A stretch of 64,000 nucleotides of DNA. Origin: Allodiplogaster sudhausi (taxonomy: Eukaryota; Nematoda; Chromadorea; Rhabditida; Diplogasteridae). Below are positions 35,360-47,649 of the stretch, piece by piece. How positions within the stretch are numbered: the first letter of the stretch is position 1; the number at the start of each line of letters is the position of its first letter. The notes below the pieces were generated by a model. It did no database searches, was not told the DNA's origin, and was given only the letters and a program-made list of their open reading frames with translations. The position numbers were made by a program, and so were the translations under genes. The stretch spans positions 4,352,001 to 4,416,000 of the forward strand of contig CALZFC010000033.1 of the NCBI GenBank assembly GCA_945643635.1, read 5' to 3'.

Positions 35360-35360
35360 A
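35085..35360 (+). repeat. (CT)n tract with a repeated ~40-bp higher-order unit
   Basis: CT repeats broken by recurring 'ccgtctctccctcttccgtc'-like and 'cagcctctctct' blocks, showing local tandem duplication. Confidence 0.75.
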
Positions 35361-36317
35361 GCTCCATCCACAACTCCAGTTCATATCTCAGATACCCGAA
35401 GTGTCCCCAGTGCACCCGTGACATGGCCTGCTGTGGAGAGAAAGAGGCGCCATTGCGGATTGTCACCTCCGAATGCTATCTCTGTTTATTAATGTGTCAA
35501 TTAATCGCGAGCTCTGTCCTATTTGCACAATTTTTGCCAGCTTCCGTTTACTCGTTATTTTCTTGTCAGTTTTCCACAATTTCTCTCCATCTCTCTCACT
35601 CTATCTTCCTCTTCTTTGTCTCTTTTCATTTATTTCTCTCTCCATTTCTATCGCTTCCTCTCTCTCTCTCTCCCTTTCCCTCTCCGTCTCTCCCTCTCTC
35701 CCTTTCGCTCCCTCTATCTCCCTCTTCTGTCCGCCTTGGCTTCCTCTGATGTAAGCCGATTGAAACGTTCGGCATGGCTGCTCCCTCTCTTGCGCTGTTC
35801 GCCCCGACCGATTACGAAGTACATTTCCGTCTGTACATGCCTACGTAAGAAGAGAGAGAGAGATCGAGGGAGAGAAGAGGCAAAGAGAGAGAGAAGAAAT
35901 AGCGAGAAAGAGAAAGTGCGAGATAGAGAGAGAGAGCGAGAGAGAGAGAGAGAGAAAGAGAGAGAAAGAGAGAGAAAGAGAGAGAAAGAGAAAGATTAAC
36001 TGAAGCCACAAATTCAGGATAAAAAATGGCCGCGTTTATGAGTGAAAACATCTTGAGCGCTGAACAGTTGTATCAAATATGCATACAAATGTTCAGCCTA
36101 AGAGAAGTATCAAATATGAAAATTTTTATTCAGTCAGATAGCCGTTGTATTTTCCTTCTCGAAATTATGCTTACTCGTTCATTTGATCTTTAACTGCACA
36201 ATGTTTGTAATTTTATAATATTTATGGTTTAAATCGCCAGTAAGCATACTGTAATGCCGCAGAATCAATATGTAATTGTATGCTGCAGATTGTGAATTTC
36301 GCGCTTGATTGTAGTAA

Positions 36318-36389
36318 ATGTTCGACGATGACATGGATCCTTGGCGTGCGTACACGAACTGGACAAAGACGACGCCCAGCGGCAGTCTG
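36318..36389 (+). CDS. Possible alternative first exon of the downstream GPCR
   Basis: ATG at 36318 opens exactly 24 codons (MFDDDMDPWRAYTNWTKTTP then SGSL) and ends at CTG|gtttga, phase 0. It has an acidic start and an N-glycosylation sequon (NWT), as in a receptor's extracellular tail. It would splice in phase to the receptor exon at 40506 (GGC TTC CGA), in place of the 40182 start exon. The link is inference, since 4 kb of repeats intervene. Confidence 0.4.
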
Positions 36390-37052
36390 GTTTGACATTT
36401 ATACTTACATATGTTCTTTTATATTTCTTTCTATTAATTGTCTGGTTTTTTATTTAATTTATTTAAACATATTTTTTATCTTTTTTTTATCGTATATTTA
36501 ATTTTTTATTGTTTGCTAACGAAAAATTAATTGATTATATGTATATGCACATTTAATTGGTTATTGGCAAAAACTAGTCCCGGCGGTTTTCATTGCTGCT
36601 TGACTGATATATCAGTAATGTGAGCAAAGTACATTGATAGTTGATTGCTAGGGTTAAAAATATGAAATTTTCTTGTCATTAAACAGATTCCTGGTAGTGA
36701 AAGTTGTCAAAACTCTTAACAGCTGTGTTCAACTGACTGTTTTTAATGTCCTTAATATTGCCAAGGATTATCTGACAAATATCCTCAAAGTTATTAAGGA
36801 TTATTACGTTTAATCCGCATGTAAGTCGTTTAAAAACGCATCTTTGCTGGACTGTAATCTTGCTTTCCGGTCGCGAAGTCCGTCTGATTTTGAGGAAGTT
36901 GCGGATAATCCCCGACTAGGGCTTCCTTCCTCTTTTGCTCATCTTTGGAATTGCATCTGCACCCGACAAATGAAATCATATCGCCAGAAATACTTTGGTA
37001 TCCCATTTCTTTCTCTCTTTTCTCTCTCTATCTCTTACTTACTATCTCTCTC

Positions 37053-37084
<32 letters not shown>

Positions 37085-37376
37085 ATTTTTCTTAATTTCT
37101 CTCTCTCTCTCTCTCTGTCTCTGTTTTTCCCTCTTCCTCCATCTGCCTCTTTCTCTCCCTCTCTCCATTATCTCGTTCATCTAGTCCCTATTTAGATTTT
37201 GTGTCCACCCACACAATTTGTGTTGCGATTATGTGTTTCCTTTCATCTTTGTACGTCGTCTTTGTAGTCAGTTCTTTGGCAACATGTGTAGGAATCTACG
37301 CGCTCTCGCCTTGCCACTAGGGATGTATTCACGATTTTCGGACTTCTTTGACGCTGTCCAAATTTGGCCAATCCGT

Positions 37377-37407
<31 letters not shown>

Positions 37408-38310
37408 GAGCGAGAGAAAGAGATAGAGAGAGAGAGGAGCGAGAGAAAGAGATAGAGAGCGAGAGAGAAAGAGAGACAGACGTAGATAGAGAGATCTATA
37501 ACTTTGCCTCTGGGTGACACAGACACTTTCCTGCAGATTCACCCTAGCAAGGAAATGAAGAGGGATATTGAGAATATGATGCGGGAGAGAGATAGAGAGA
37601 GAGACAGAGGGAAACAGTGCGAGAGAGGGAGAGAGATGAGGAGAGGGGAGAGAAAGAGAAAATGGAGAGAGAAAGAAAGAAGTTAAATGAATCTATACGC
37701 AGACTCCCCTTCTTCATCATCCATGGTGTGACTACTTCGTTCCTTCGGATGGTACAAAGTAGTTTTCTCGGATTGTGGCGGGAAATGAGCACACCCACCC
37801 GGAGGCAATCAGAGGAGAAAACAGGAAGAAAGGGGGGAAATAGCTATTAAAGGAGGACATTTTCACAGATAATAACACTATTATTGCATTATATTCACTT
37901 AAATCAAAAGGGATTATTTTCCCCGGATTCTCTTGAAATCACTTCCAACTAATTATCCTTTTTTCTAGACTATCACTCTGTGTTTCTATCTTTCTCATGG
38001 GTATTGTTCCATCTCCCTTGCTCTCTGTTTCGTCGGTATCTCCTCGTTATTCTACTATCTCTCTCTCTCTCTCTCTCTATTTCTCTTACTAATTCCTCGG
38101 CACTCTCACGCATCCTCTCACTCTCTCGTCGTTCTCGTTAGAATTTCCGGTTTCTGATAAACTCTTGAACTCTTGAGTAGTTGAAGGCGGATGTTTCGGT
38201 TAATTCACGAAATGTGTCAGCGTGGATGTCAACGTGTTCAGTGAGAAGTGAGTGACACAGATGAAGATGGGATTGGAAAGAGAAGAGAGCAGAGAGGCAA
38301 AGAGGGAGGT

Positions 38311-38341
<31 letters not shown>

Positions 38342-38616
38342 TGGAATGAGAAAAGATGGAAATAAAAGGAAGTGAGTTACATATGTCGAGAAAAATAAAC
38401 CGAGTCGCTGAGAGATAAAATGTAAGCGCTTGGCCTTCTTGAATAGTTAAAATTCTCAATCTACGTTGAGTTGATTTTTGAAGCGTAGAAGATTCTATGA
38501 AAGCTGTTTTATCGGTCGTCAAACGCTCTCCATCTCTATAATTCTTCGAAACTCCAGATGGAGGTGTCAAGTGAGAAAGAATGATAGGCTAGATAGACAG
38601 TGGGAGTCAGAGAGAG

Positions 38617-38660
<44 letters not shown>

Positions 38661-38949
38661 AGATGAAGAGGAACAGTGAAAGCGAGAGCACGGATATGAC
38701 ATTTTTTTTCAAAATGCCCAATAATCCCGAAACAATTGCTCACTTTATATACTTCTCGTTTGATTTTTGCCGCCAAATCCTTTTCTTAGTGAGGCGAGAG
38801 AAACGAAGAAAGCCTGAGGAGAAGGGAATGAAAGACGTGCCGGACGAAAGGTCAGCAGTGAATATGATGGGAAAAATGAAAGATTAGAACGAGTAAGAAA
38901 GAGTCATGGAAAAGTAGGAAGGGAGGGAGAATGAGAGAGAGGGAGTGGA

Positions 38950-38983
<34 letters not shown>

Positions 38984-39588
38984 TTAAGGGATAGGCTAGA
39001 AAGGGAGAAAGAGAGAGAAAGAGAGAGAGAGAGGAGAATTAGAATGTGGCAGAGAAAAAATATGCATCTCGGTTTGTTCCGAGTGACTGGAGCTGAAATT
39101 TTCTGTTCCTTTTTTACCTCCCTCGGGAGCTTCATATGTGTCAAAACAGGGCAGCAGAAGCAAGATCTATGGACTGAGGGAGCTAGAAAGAGCGAAAGAT
39201 AGAGTGAAAGAAAGGGAGGGAAAAAGAGTGTGTCTGAGGATAAGAGAGAGAGAGAGGGAGAGAGGGAGAGAGCAGTCTCTTTTTATAGTTCTCAGTGGAC
39301 TCGCCTTATGTGGCAAATTACCTTACATTAATTACGATGCCAACAAATTGCTTGGAGTGGGTTTCAGTAAGTCGTTCTTGTTCGTTTCTATTTGTCATTA
39401 TCGCATGCTCTAGAGATCACTTCCTTAAATTCTTCATTTCACTCTCTTCTCATTGACCTCCCTATCTCTGTTACTGTCTCTCTCTCCATCTCTCCACTCT
39501 TACTCACTCTCGATTCCACTAACCTAAGAAGCATCCCTCAATTCAAAACGCGGTCTTTTCACACCGACAACCGTGCCAGGAGTCAACC

Positions 39589-39637
<49 letters not shown>

Positions 39638-40181
39638 CTCTCTTCTCCCTCTCTGGTATCTCTCTCCCCTCGGGGCGTGACCCCCTCTCACCCTCCCCTT
39701 TGTAGGCTTGCCATTTATCCGTCACAGTCCCCCCGGCGGTGGGTGACGTTTCCCACGCCCGTCCAGCTTCTTCCTCTTCTCTTTATCTGGACATAGCGCC
39801 AGAGGGTGGCATCCATATTCGGAAGGAAGGTCTCTCTCTACTCTCTCTTCTCTCTCTCTCTCTCTCTTATCTCTCTCTATCTCTTCTCTATCTCACACAC
39901 TCTCTCTCTCTCTTCTCTCTCACTCACTCTCACTTTCTCTTTCTCTATCTCTCACTCTCTCTTCTCTTTCTTCTCTACCTTCTTTCTCACTCTCTCTCTC
40001 TTCTCTTTCTTCCCCGTCACTCTCCCAAGCAGAGTCGCCAGCAATATCCCCCACCGTGTCCACATCCCCCGAGCCACTCCGAATCCCCTTGTCCGCTTCT
40101 CTTCATTCCGTGATTATTCATATCGAATTCATCGATAACCAAAGGGCATCCACAACTTGGTTAATCTTGTGCTTGGCGACG
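36390..40181. other. Spacer upstream of the GPCR
   Basis: AT-rich to ~36840, then CT tracts (37010-37170, 39590-39640, 39840-40015) and GA tracts (37376-37492, 37585-37682, 38308-38345, 38606-38662, 38930-39035, 39245-39275). No supported gene except the possible exon at 36318-36389. Confidence 0.55.
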
Positions 40182-40582
40182 ATGGAACCACCGCCGCAGC
40201 ATAACTCGTCGAACTGGGTAAGCATCCCATGGACGAACCCTCTTTAAGCAGTTCTATCTCTTTCTTTCTTTCTTTCTTTCTTTCTATCTCTCTCTCTCTC
40301 TCAGAGTTATTCTTCGAGTGCGGCGTGCTGTTTCTTTCATAATTTACTGGGTGCACTGATCATATAAAATCCTTCTAACTCTAATTGTAAGAACAGTTCC
40401 TTTTTTTTAATTAAGAGAGTTTTATTTGGTAATTACAGGCACGTTACAAAAATTATTTCATTTTCTTTGAATCAAATATTTAATGAAAATTCTTATATTT
40501 TTCAGGGCTTCCGACAGTACGTCGCTTGCACCTACATCGCATTCAACATTATTGGCTTTGCCGTCAACACTTGGGTAAGTAT

Positions 40583-40637
<55 letters not shown>

Positions 40638-43600
40638 GGAGAGATGTTGAGAGAAACATAGGGAGAAGTTGTAAGGAGAAAGGGAATAAATGAAGCTATT
40701 ATGCAATGCTTGTTTTACACCTGTGATCTTGCATAAAGTTTCACCCTCACTTCGGACTGCTTATAATTAGCTTCTAAAAAACCGCTTTTATCCATCATTT
40801 CCATCATTTTCCTCTGTCTCGTATGCATAATAAATCTTAGCTCCCCTCAGGCCTCCTTGTTTACTGTCCATTTGAGTGCGGGAAGAAATTAAACTTCTTT
40901 CACCTTCATTGCTCTTTCATCGTACTCTCGTCTTTCATACAATTGTATGACGACTCTCGCCTCCATCTCTCACTCTTTTTCACCGTCTCTGTTTCTCTCT
41001 CCTCTCTCACTCTCTTTCTCTGTCTCTCTCTCCTCTCTCACTCTCTTTCTCTGTCTCTCTCTCCTCTTTCTTCTCTATTCTTTAGCCTACGTAACAGTCA
41101 ACAATACAAGTCTACTTACCCAAACATGCAAACTCAAGTGGCATGCAATGTTTATTACCGGGTTTTCATGATTTTTCCGTCTGCGCTCTTGATCTAAGCT
41201 CGAGCGGCTGTCGTAAAAAAAAAGAAGGCTCTGGCTCATTGGCTATTTCTGGAGAGCCTTCTCTCTCATTCTCTCGTTCTCTCTCTCTCTCTCTCCTCTC
41301 TGTTCTCTTCTCTCTCTATCTACATCTCTCTCTCTCACTCTCCCTCACTGTCTCTCTCTTCTCTCTCCCTCTGTGTTAAGCGTCACACACTCCAAAAAAA
41401 GCCAACTACACACACACGTCAGCTGAAGCTCTGAAGCTTTCAAGAGTGAGAAGTTTTCTTCTTCTTTCCGTTGAAAGAGAGCGGCGTGTTCTTAAAGCGA
41501 CTTCCGGGGAGCCCTCCGGGCATGAAAGCACGCTATAGGCACACACTCAAAAGATGCAACTCCGCTCGAGCGGAGAGAAAGAGAAAGAGAGACAGAGAGA
41601 GAGGGAGAGAGACATAGAGAGAGAGGGAGAGTCAGAGACAGAGAGAAGGATCTAAGAAGAAGAAAAACTAAAACAGGAAAGAAAGATATAAGGAGAATAC
41701 AAAAGTATAATGAATGATTTTAGAAAATTACAGTAGCCGTGACTCAGAAGACCCCTTGAGAGGCCTTCTCCCGGTGGTTCTCGGTCTTTTTTTCTCGAAA
41801 GACCCTTATTGGTAGATGCCCAATGAATCCATGTTAATTAGGCGGGTGCACGATTTTTTCTCAATTAATGGTTTGCTCACACAATACTTGCTATCAACTC
41901 TCCCTCTCTATATCTCTCTCTCACACTCCCTATCTCTCTATCTCTCTGTCCTCTATTTGTACCTATCTCTCCCCATCTCTCTCTCCCTCTCTCTCCCTCT
42001 TCTCTCTCTCTCTCCTTCTCACTCCTTTATCTCTTCCGCTCTCTCTCTCTCTCCCTCTCTCTCCCTCTCTCTCCCTCTCTCTCCCTCTCTCTCCCTATCT
42101 TGTTTTGGCACGAAGCCATCGGCCGTCGTGTGCCATTACGACCCAATAGTCGGAAGTAGTTAGCGGTCGTCGCATGTTTTGAGCGCCTTTTTATGTGCTA
42201 GCTAGACGTGTTTTGAACCATGAGCCCATCCTCCTCCTCCAGATTCTCTACTTGCAAATTCACTCCGAGATTCTCTCGTATGCCACATGATCACGAAATA
42301 TACACACAAAAAGTTGTTTTTTTTTAAAATTATTATATATCACATCTGAACGATAGATGGCAAACAAAATAGTTCAAACTCAACTACATCAATGCATGTA
42401 TATATGTACATACAATTTGGTCAAAAGACCATTCAGAAAAGAAGAAGGAAAGGGAGGAAATTAATATCCAAAAGCAACGAAGGAAGTCACATTCAAGGGA
42501 CAAAGTGACCGTGAGAGAGAAGCAGACGACTAGAGGAAAATTAAAAGGTCAAACGAAACGGAGAACAGCTGATAAGCCGCTTGAGACAGCTAAGATAGTG
42601 GGAAACCAGATCTGATCAATCGCGGCTTGTTTGTGCGGTCCCGTGGTGTAGCGGTTAGCACTCAGGACTCTGAATCCTGCGACGGGAGTTCAAATCTCCC
42701 CTGGACATTCACTTTTGCATTCATTTTACAGGTGATGTATGTCGTCGCTCCGCTTCTATTCGCACCTGCCGTGAAGGTGCCACGTAGCATCATCTTCTAC
42801 ATCCTCTCGTTATGCATGGCTGATCTAGTCGCTATGATTTGTCAGTTCTTTTATCTTCATTTATTATTCAAAAAGTGCATTTTTAAATATACATCCATTC
42901 TCTTTTGAGTGGTTCGCGGCCAAGTGGCTGCATATTATGAACAGTGGTCTTTGCAGAAGACCTCGAAAAATACACTTCATCGACCATGAGACATGAGGGA
43001 GGGAGAGAGAAAGAAAGGCAAGAGAGAGAGAGAAAAACAGCGAGAAAGGGCGAGAGAGATTGAGTAAAGGAGAGGGACGATTTGAACTGAATTTTTCACG
43101 CGTGCAATTTTTCTGCTACCTTCACACGAACAATTGTTCACACGGACCTATGGTCGCCCAGTGCTCAAGGAAATAGGAAGTATACGAGAATAGCACTTTC
43201 ATGAGGACTAGGACGAATACTGCAAAGTACAGGAGAGGGAAAAGCGAGAGGGAGAGAGAGAGAAAGATGAGAGAGAGTAAAGAGAGAAAGAAAGATAAGG
43301 ACTAGGAGAGAATGAATGTGGAACGAAATGATGCCAAAAGTTGAGAATTCTTAGAAAAGGAAGAGGAAGTATGAAATTTTAGTACGCGAGTGTATTCAAA
43401 TGCGGAAGTTACGGAGTTGGAAGCAATGAACAGCTTTCAGTGTGAAATGCCCAACGAGAGCGAATGAATTACGTAACGAATGGAAGTATATTTTAAACAG
43501 CAGACAAAATGAAGGCAAAAAAAAAGAGTAAGAAAAATTTTAGCAAAATATTAATAGCCAAAATGACATACGTACATAAGAATGAAAAATAAATATTTAT

Positions 43601-45794
43601 AAAAAAATATTTTGAAGCCATGCTTCTTCTGGTCATCGATCTCGTCCTCGGCACGTGGCCCTTCTCTTCCTTCACTTGCACGGCATATCTCGTCATCGAC
43701 TCCATGAACAAGTACATTTGGCGGGAAATTTGAATATTATTTCCTTAATAAATATAAATAAATAAATCTCTCTATTTTATTAATTGGATCGAGACTAAAG
43801 CTAAATTCTAGAAGCAATCAATAGCCTTGGTGGATTTCTGGCTGGGCATTTCTTTATGTTCGTTATGTTAGCTAATTTGAGATCGCTTTAGTGATAAATA
43901 ATGGTTCGTCTATTCCTGCAAAGGGGAATTTGGTGCGTAACTGAAAAAGATTTATGATGAGCAAGAAATAAGATGAAATGATATGTCCAGATTCGTCGCT
44001 CCAATCATCGTCGTCCTCATCAGCCGCACTTGTTACGCCACCATTTGTCTCGAGAAGAAGGCCGGCGAGCGGGCGGCTCAGCTCAAGGCAATCAATCTAT
44101 ATCTTCAATCGATAGTTTCAATGAATACATTTACTATCCTTGCCTATTCACATGATTTTCATAATGAGTTAGCTTGAAAAAAAAATCGTAGGAATGTGAC
44201 AATACTAAAAAAAGTACGATAAATTTTTACATCAAATAAATTTAAATTTAATAAAAACCTGTTAAAGTGGGCCGTCCTGCAAGTGATCGCTTCGCTGACG
44301 GTCGTCATGCTATTGATGTGGCCCGTCTTCTTCTACAGCAATGTTTCTATTCTTTATTTCTGTTTATATTTGCACTCTTTACCTATTCTCCCATCACTGT
44401 ACTTTCTTTTATCTCACAATCAATCCTTATCTTTTCTCCATGTATTCAGGTCTTCTCGATTCCCATCAGCCCGAATAACGAGACGCGCACGGTTATTGTC
44501 ATGACGAAATGTGTCTTCGCGCCTCCTTCAGGTCTGCGAATGCTATTTCTTATGCTTACAAGAACTATTGATTGATTCTTTATGTTTCTCTTCTTCTTGA
44601 ACATCTAAGAATAAACTGCTGGATAGTAAGTACCGTAATGAATATCACACTAATGGTTATTACCGCAATGATGAACTTACAGGCGTTGAGCTCTACTTCA
44701 ACCTGACTTCGTGTGTCTTCTCGTACGCAATTCCGCTCTTTGGCATCCTCTACTGGTCGGTCAAACTGGTTGCAAACAACTGATTGAAGATGATAGTCTG
44801 ATAATTAAAAAATAATGATTCCTGATAACTAAAAAGATGGTTGCTGATTTGAAAGAATAGAGAAAGGATACGGAATCTGCCGTTCTTCAGGTACGTCTCA
44901 GTGCCTTTCTTCCTGAAGAGACGAGCACTCACTACACTCGTTGCTTCCAGGTGAGGAGATGGATCATCTCTGAATCCATTTTATTACTCTCTCTCTCTCA
45001 CTCACATTCGCTCTCCTCTACTACCGCTTTCTCTCTCTCCACTCTTCTCTCGTTCTCTGTTCACTGTCCCTCTCTGTGATGAAAGAGTAAAGTGAGAATC
45101 AGAGAAGAGGAGAGGCATTCGTTCTCCTCATCTCTGGTTCTCACTTCACTCTTCTATCATTTTATTGTTCTCCATCTCCCTCTCATTTGCTCTCCTCTTT
45201 CCTCATTCTCTCTTCACCTTTCTCTAATTCTTTCTTTACTATAGAATATATTCTTTCTCTCTCTCCCTCTCTCTCTCCGCAGTTCCTCTGACTCTGCGAT
45301 CCGCAAAGTGGTGACGACTGTCCTCCTGCTGACTGCCATCTACATCGTCTGCTGGTCTCCCTACTGGGCAACAATGTTCGCGCATCGCATCTGGAATCTC
45401 AACCACTTTGGCCAGAAATCACGTACGACTCAAAAAGATTTATCGATTTTACTAAATCTTCTATCAATTGAATCATGACAACAAAAATATTCAAAGGTTT
45501 TTTGTGACAGTTATATAGTATTTCTAGCGGATTCTACAATTATGTTGGATGAAGTTAGTACAAAAATTTTTTCAAATAAAAAATATATATAATGGCAATT
45601 AATCCACTATATTACTGTTTAATATATATATATATGATTTATGTGTAGAAATAAAATGTCCATTTATTGACTTTTAATTCGGTTTATAATCTTTGACAGT
45701 GATCATCATCGGGTACTTGGTGCATCTCCTTCCGTATGTCTCGTGCATCGCGTACCCGCTCATCTTCACAGTCATGAATCGAGGCATCAAGGCC

Positions 45795-45832
<38 letters not shown>

Positions 45833-46699
45833 CTCTCTCTCCCTATCCCTCTCTCTCACTATCGCACTCCCTATCTACCGTACTCCCCAACCCTGTTCCC
45901 TGATTCAGGCAGCGCACGCCAAGATTGTCGAAGACCAGCGTCGTCGCTTCCGCTCCATCACCGACGAGGCGTCCAGTCACATCCGGACGGCCAAGCACGC
46001 CATCTGGTAGGATTTCTCTCTTTCTCTGCTGCTCTCTCATCTCTCTTGCCCTCACATTTCCTTTCTCCTCCTTTCCCTCTCTGCCTTGAATCATCTTCCC
46101 CACTCCTTCAGCAACTCGTTGCCTTCCAAAGTCTCATCTACACTCAACTTCCCCCGCGGCAGCTTCCTCGAGATTTCTACAGGTAATGCTTTGAATCTTT
46201 GAATCACCCATCTTCTCTTCTCTCTCTCTCTCTTTCTCTCTCTTCTCTCTGAAGCACCCGGTGCTAAGAATGGATAGTAAAGAAACACATCTTTGCAGCC
46301 AACAACCCCGCACCTTCTCTGCTCTCTTCACGTTCGGCGGTCAGTATTTTTATTACGTTTCCTGACAATCGTCGATAGAGCTCAAGTGAAATTGATTTCA
46401 TTTTAAGCGATTGGCAATATATATATATAACTTATTATGATATAAAGATGTGACCATATTTCCTTTTATAGATCGACCTTCGCAAGAATTCGGCTTCCGA
46501 CGCCGAGCCGCTGCCTTCTCGGCAATTCCTGACGCCGACGCTGAACGGCGGCGGGAGTCACGTGACTTGGTCCGACAACGAACACGCAACTACCGTATCC
46601 ATCTCGGGAGACGCCGCTACCGTATCCGTCGGTAAGAAGGAGTTGGTGGTCGAGTCGCAGACCGACAAGGAGAACAGCGAAAGCGAGACGCTGCTCTGA
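40182..46699 (+). CDS. Rhodopsin-like seven-TM receptor, probably a neuropeptide-type GPCR, ~455 aa, 15 exons
   Basis: The start exon 40182-40217 (MEPPPQHNSSNW, with sequon NSS) joins 40506-40574 (TM1, YVACTYIAFNIIGF), 42732-42840 (TM2, LSLCMADLVAMI), 43618-43711 (WPFSSFTC, TM3), 43991-44087, 44268-44342 (TM4, MLLMWPVFFY), 44450-44531 (loop 2, sequon NET, Cys), 44683-44755 (TM5), 44891-44950, 45283-45422 (TM6, IYIVCWSPYWATMF), 45700-45791 (TM7, LLPYVSCIAYPLIFTVMNR), 45909-46006, 46112-46182, 46299-46339 and 46472-46699. CWSP and the WPF-Cys pair mark the family. The DRY site is degenerate (ISRTCYATIC), and NPxxY reads AYPLIF. The tail ends ETLL, a class I PDZ ligand. Two introns (44088 and 45792) appear to use GC donors. 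The ligand is unknown. A tRNA lies in intron 2. A poly(A) signal is at 47037. Confidence 0.85.
41270..42095 (+). repeat. CT and GA tracts within GPCR intron 2
   Basis: CT at ~41275-41375, GA at ~41573-41650 and a long CT at ~41905-42095 ('ctctctccct' repeated). They account for the unusual 2.1-kb length of this intron; most others here are under 300 nt. Confidence 0.8.
42637..42708 (+). tRNA. tRNA-Gln (CTG), possibly a pseudogene, inside a GPCR intron
   Basis: A cloverleaf of 72 nt can be folded: D-arm GTGT...AGCAC; anticodon stem CAGGA/TCCTG, perfect, with loop CTCTGAA (anticodon CTG at 42670-42672); and T-arm GGGAG-TTCAAAT-CTCCC. The overall sequence is close to eukaryotic tRNA-Gln. The acceptor stem has two mismatches (G1:A72 and C6:T67), so it may be decaying. 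A TTTT terminator follows at 42713-42716. The gene ends 23 nt before exon 3 of the receptor and is on the same strand. Confidence 0.75.
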
Positions 46700-47036
46700 T
46701 GGAAGGATCATGCTGAAATTTGCTCTATGTATGTAGGTCGCTTCGCATCACAATAGACTTGTGCATATACATAGTCCCTGATTCCAATTTCAGTAATTAT
46801 TTTTTTAAATTTAAAACTATTCACAACTTTCCTCTTCTCTCACTCTCTCTCTCTCTCTCTCTCTCTATCTGTCTGTCTGTCTCACTCTCTACACCGCAAC
46901 GTCCCTTATAACGAGAACTCCACAGTCATATCTTACACCCGATCTCTTTACGGGTTTTATCGTCGTCAACAGTAGAGTATTTTTAAAAAAATTTGCGAGT
47001 GTGCAGTTTTGAAGCTTTTCTTTTAGATCTGACTGA

Positions 47037-47042
47037 AATAAA
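47037..47042 (+). terminator. Candidate poly(A) signal of the GPCR
   Basis: AATAAA about 340 nt after the stop at 46699. A CT tract (~46838-46885) lies in the inferred 3' UTR. Confidence 0.4.
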
Positions 47043-47313
47043 AATTTCTGCAGTCAATTGTCTGATTCGTCCTGTATTGCGATATAAAATATCATTTATT
47101 GATAATTTTAATGTTTAGTGTAAATATATGGCCCGCTTTCTCGCCAAATCCCAACTTGAAACGAAGACTTAGTACATGCACATCTCCTTCAGGTGCTATG
47201 CAACAATTTACTACCGAATCTGTGCTTGTTTTGGTGTAAATTGCGATCTCCTTTAACGATGTGCTCTTGTCCTATGATCTGATAAGCCTCTGCACTCAGT
47301 TGTAGAAATGTGA

Positions 47314-47387
47314 GCCGCCATAGCTCAGTTGGTTAGAGCGTGGGTCTAATAAGCCCAAGGTCGCAGGTTCGACCCCTGCTGGCGGCA
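47314..47387 (+). tRNA. tRNA-Ile (AAT)
   Basis: 74-nt cloverleaf: acceptor GCCGCCA/TGGCGGC perfectly paired, D-arm GCTC/GAGC, anticodon stem TGGGT/GCCCA (one T-G wobble) with loop CTAATAA (anticodon AAT at 47348-47350), T-arm GCAGG-TTCGACC-CCTGC, discriminator A. A TTTT terminator follows at 47393. There is no intron, and it looks functional. Confidence 0.95.
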
Positions 47388-47474
47388 AAAACTTTTAAAA
47401 TAAAAATAAATCTAGTTTTTCTTGCAGCTAGTTTTTCAAAATTAATTTTCGTTTCTTTTTGCTCTTTATCGCAG

Positions 47475-47645
47475 TCGACTGGAGTCTAATTCGTTGTGAG
47501 TCACCATCATATCCATTTCTTCAACCTCTTACAGTTCGAATCGTTGCTGCTTCAGCTGCTGAATCTCGACTCGACTATTGAAACGACGCAAGCAGAAGGA
47601 AGAGAGAAGAATGAGAGGAAGGCGAGGGAGGAAGAGGAGACATGA
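47475..47645 (+). pseudogene. Decayed inverted copy of the nuclear receptor's last exon
   Basis: After an intact-looking acceptor (ttatcgcag), the frame reads STGV*FVVSHHHIHFFN... to KAREEEET*, closely matching the last exon of the minus-strand receptor (49624-49824: STGLEFVVSHRQIHFFD...). An in-frame TAA at 47487-47489 and an early TGA break it. Similarity continues ~100 bp past the stop, so the DNA segment was copied in inverted orientation, 1.9 kb away. No copies of other exons were found. Confidence 0.85.
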
Positions 47646-47649
47646 GGGT

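Larger units (their letters stand above)
28336..36317. other. Gene-poor spacer with dense CT/GA tracts
   Basis: Tracts lie at about 29190-29246 (GA), 29280-29345, 30293-30322, 30510-30562, 31045-31120, 31300-31500, 31795-31890, 32040-32188, 32378-32412 (GA), 33300-33352, 33510-33665, 33846-33900, 34665-34810, 35085-35360, 35580-35735 and 35848-35990 (GA). Between them is AT-rich DNA (for example 28340-28860 and 32600-33240). No gene is recognised. Confidence 0.6.

Noticed and set aside
20800..39900. Dozens of long open frames rich in Ser-Leu, Arg-Glu or Phe-Leu
   Set aside because: They coincide with (CT)n/(GA)n or (TTTCTC)n tracts, which lack stops in several frames on both strands. They have no splice context or domain.
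40470..40665. tRNA or small RNA near the TM1 exon
   Set aside because: No cloverleaf or box motifs. The sequence is the TM1 exon followed by a GA tract.
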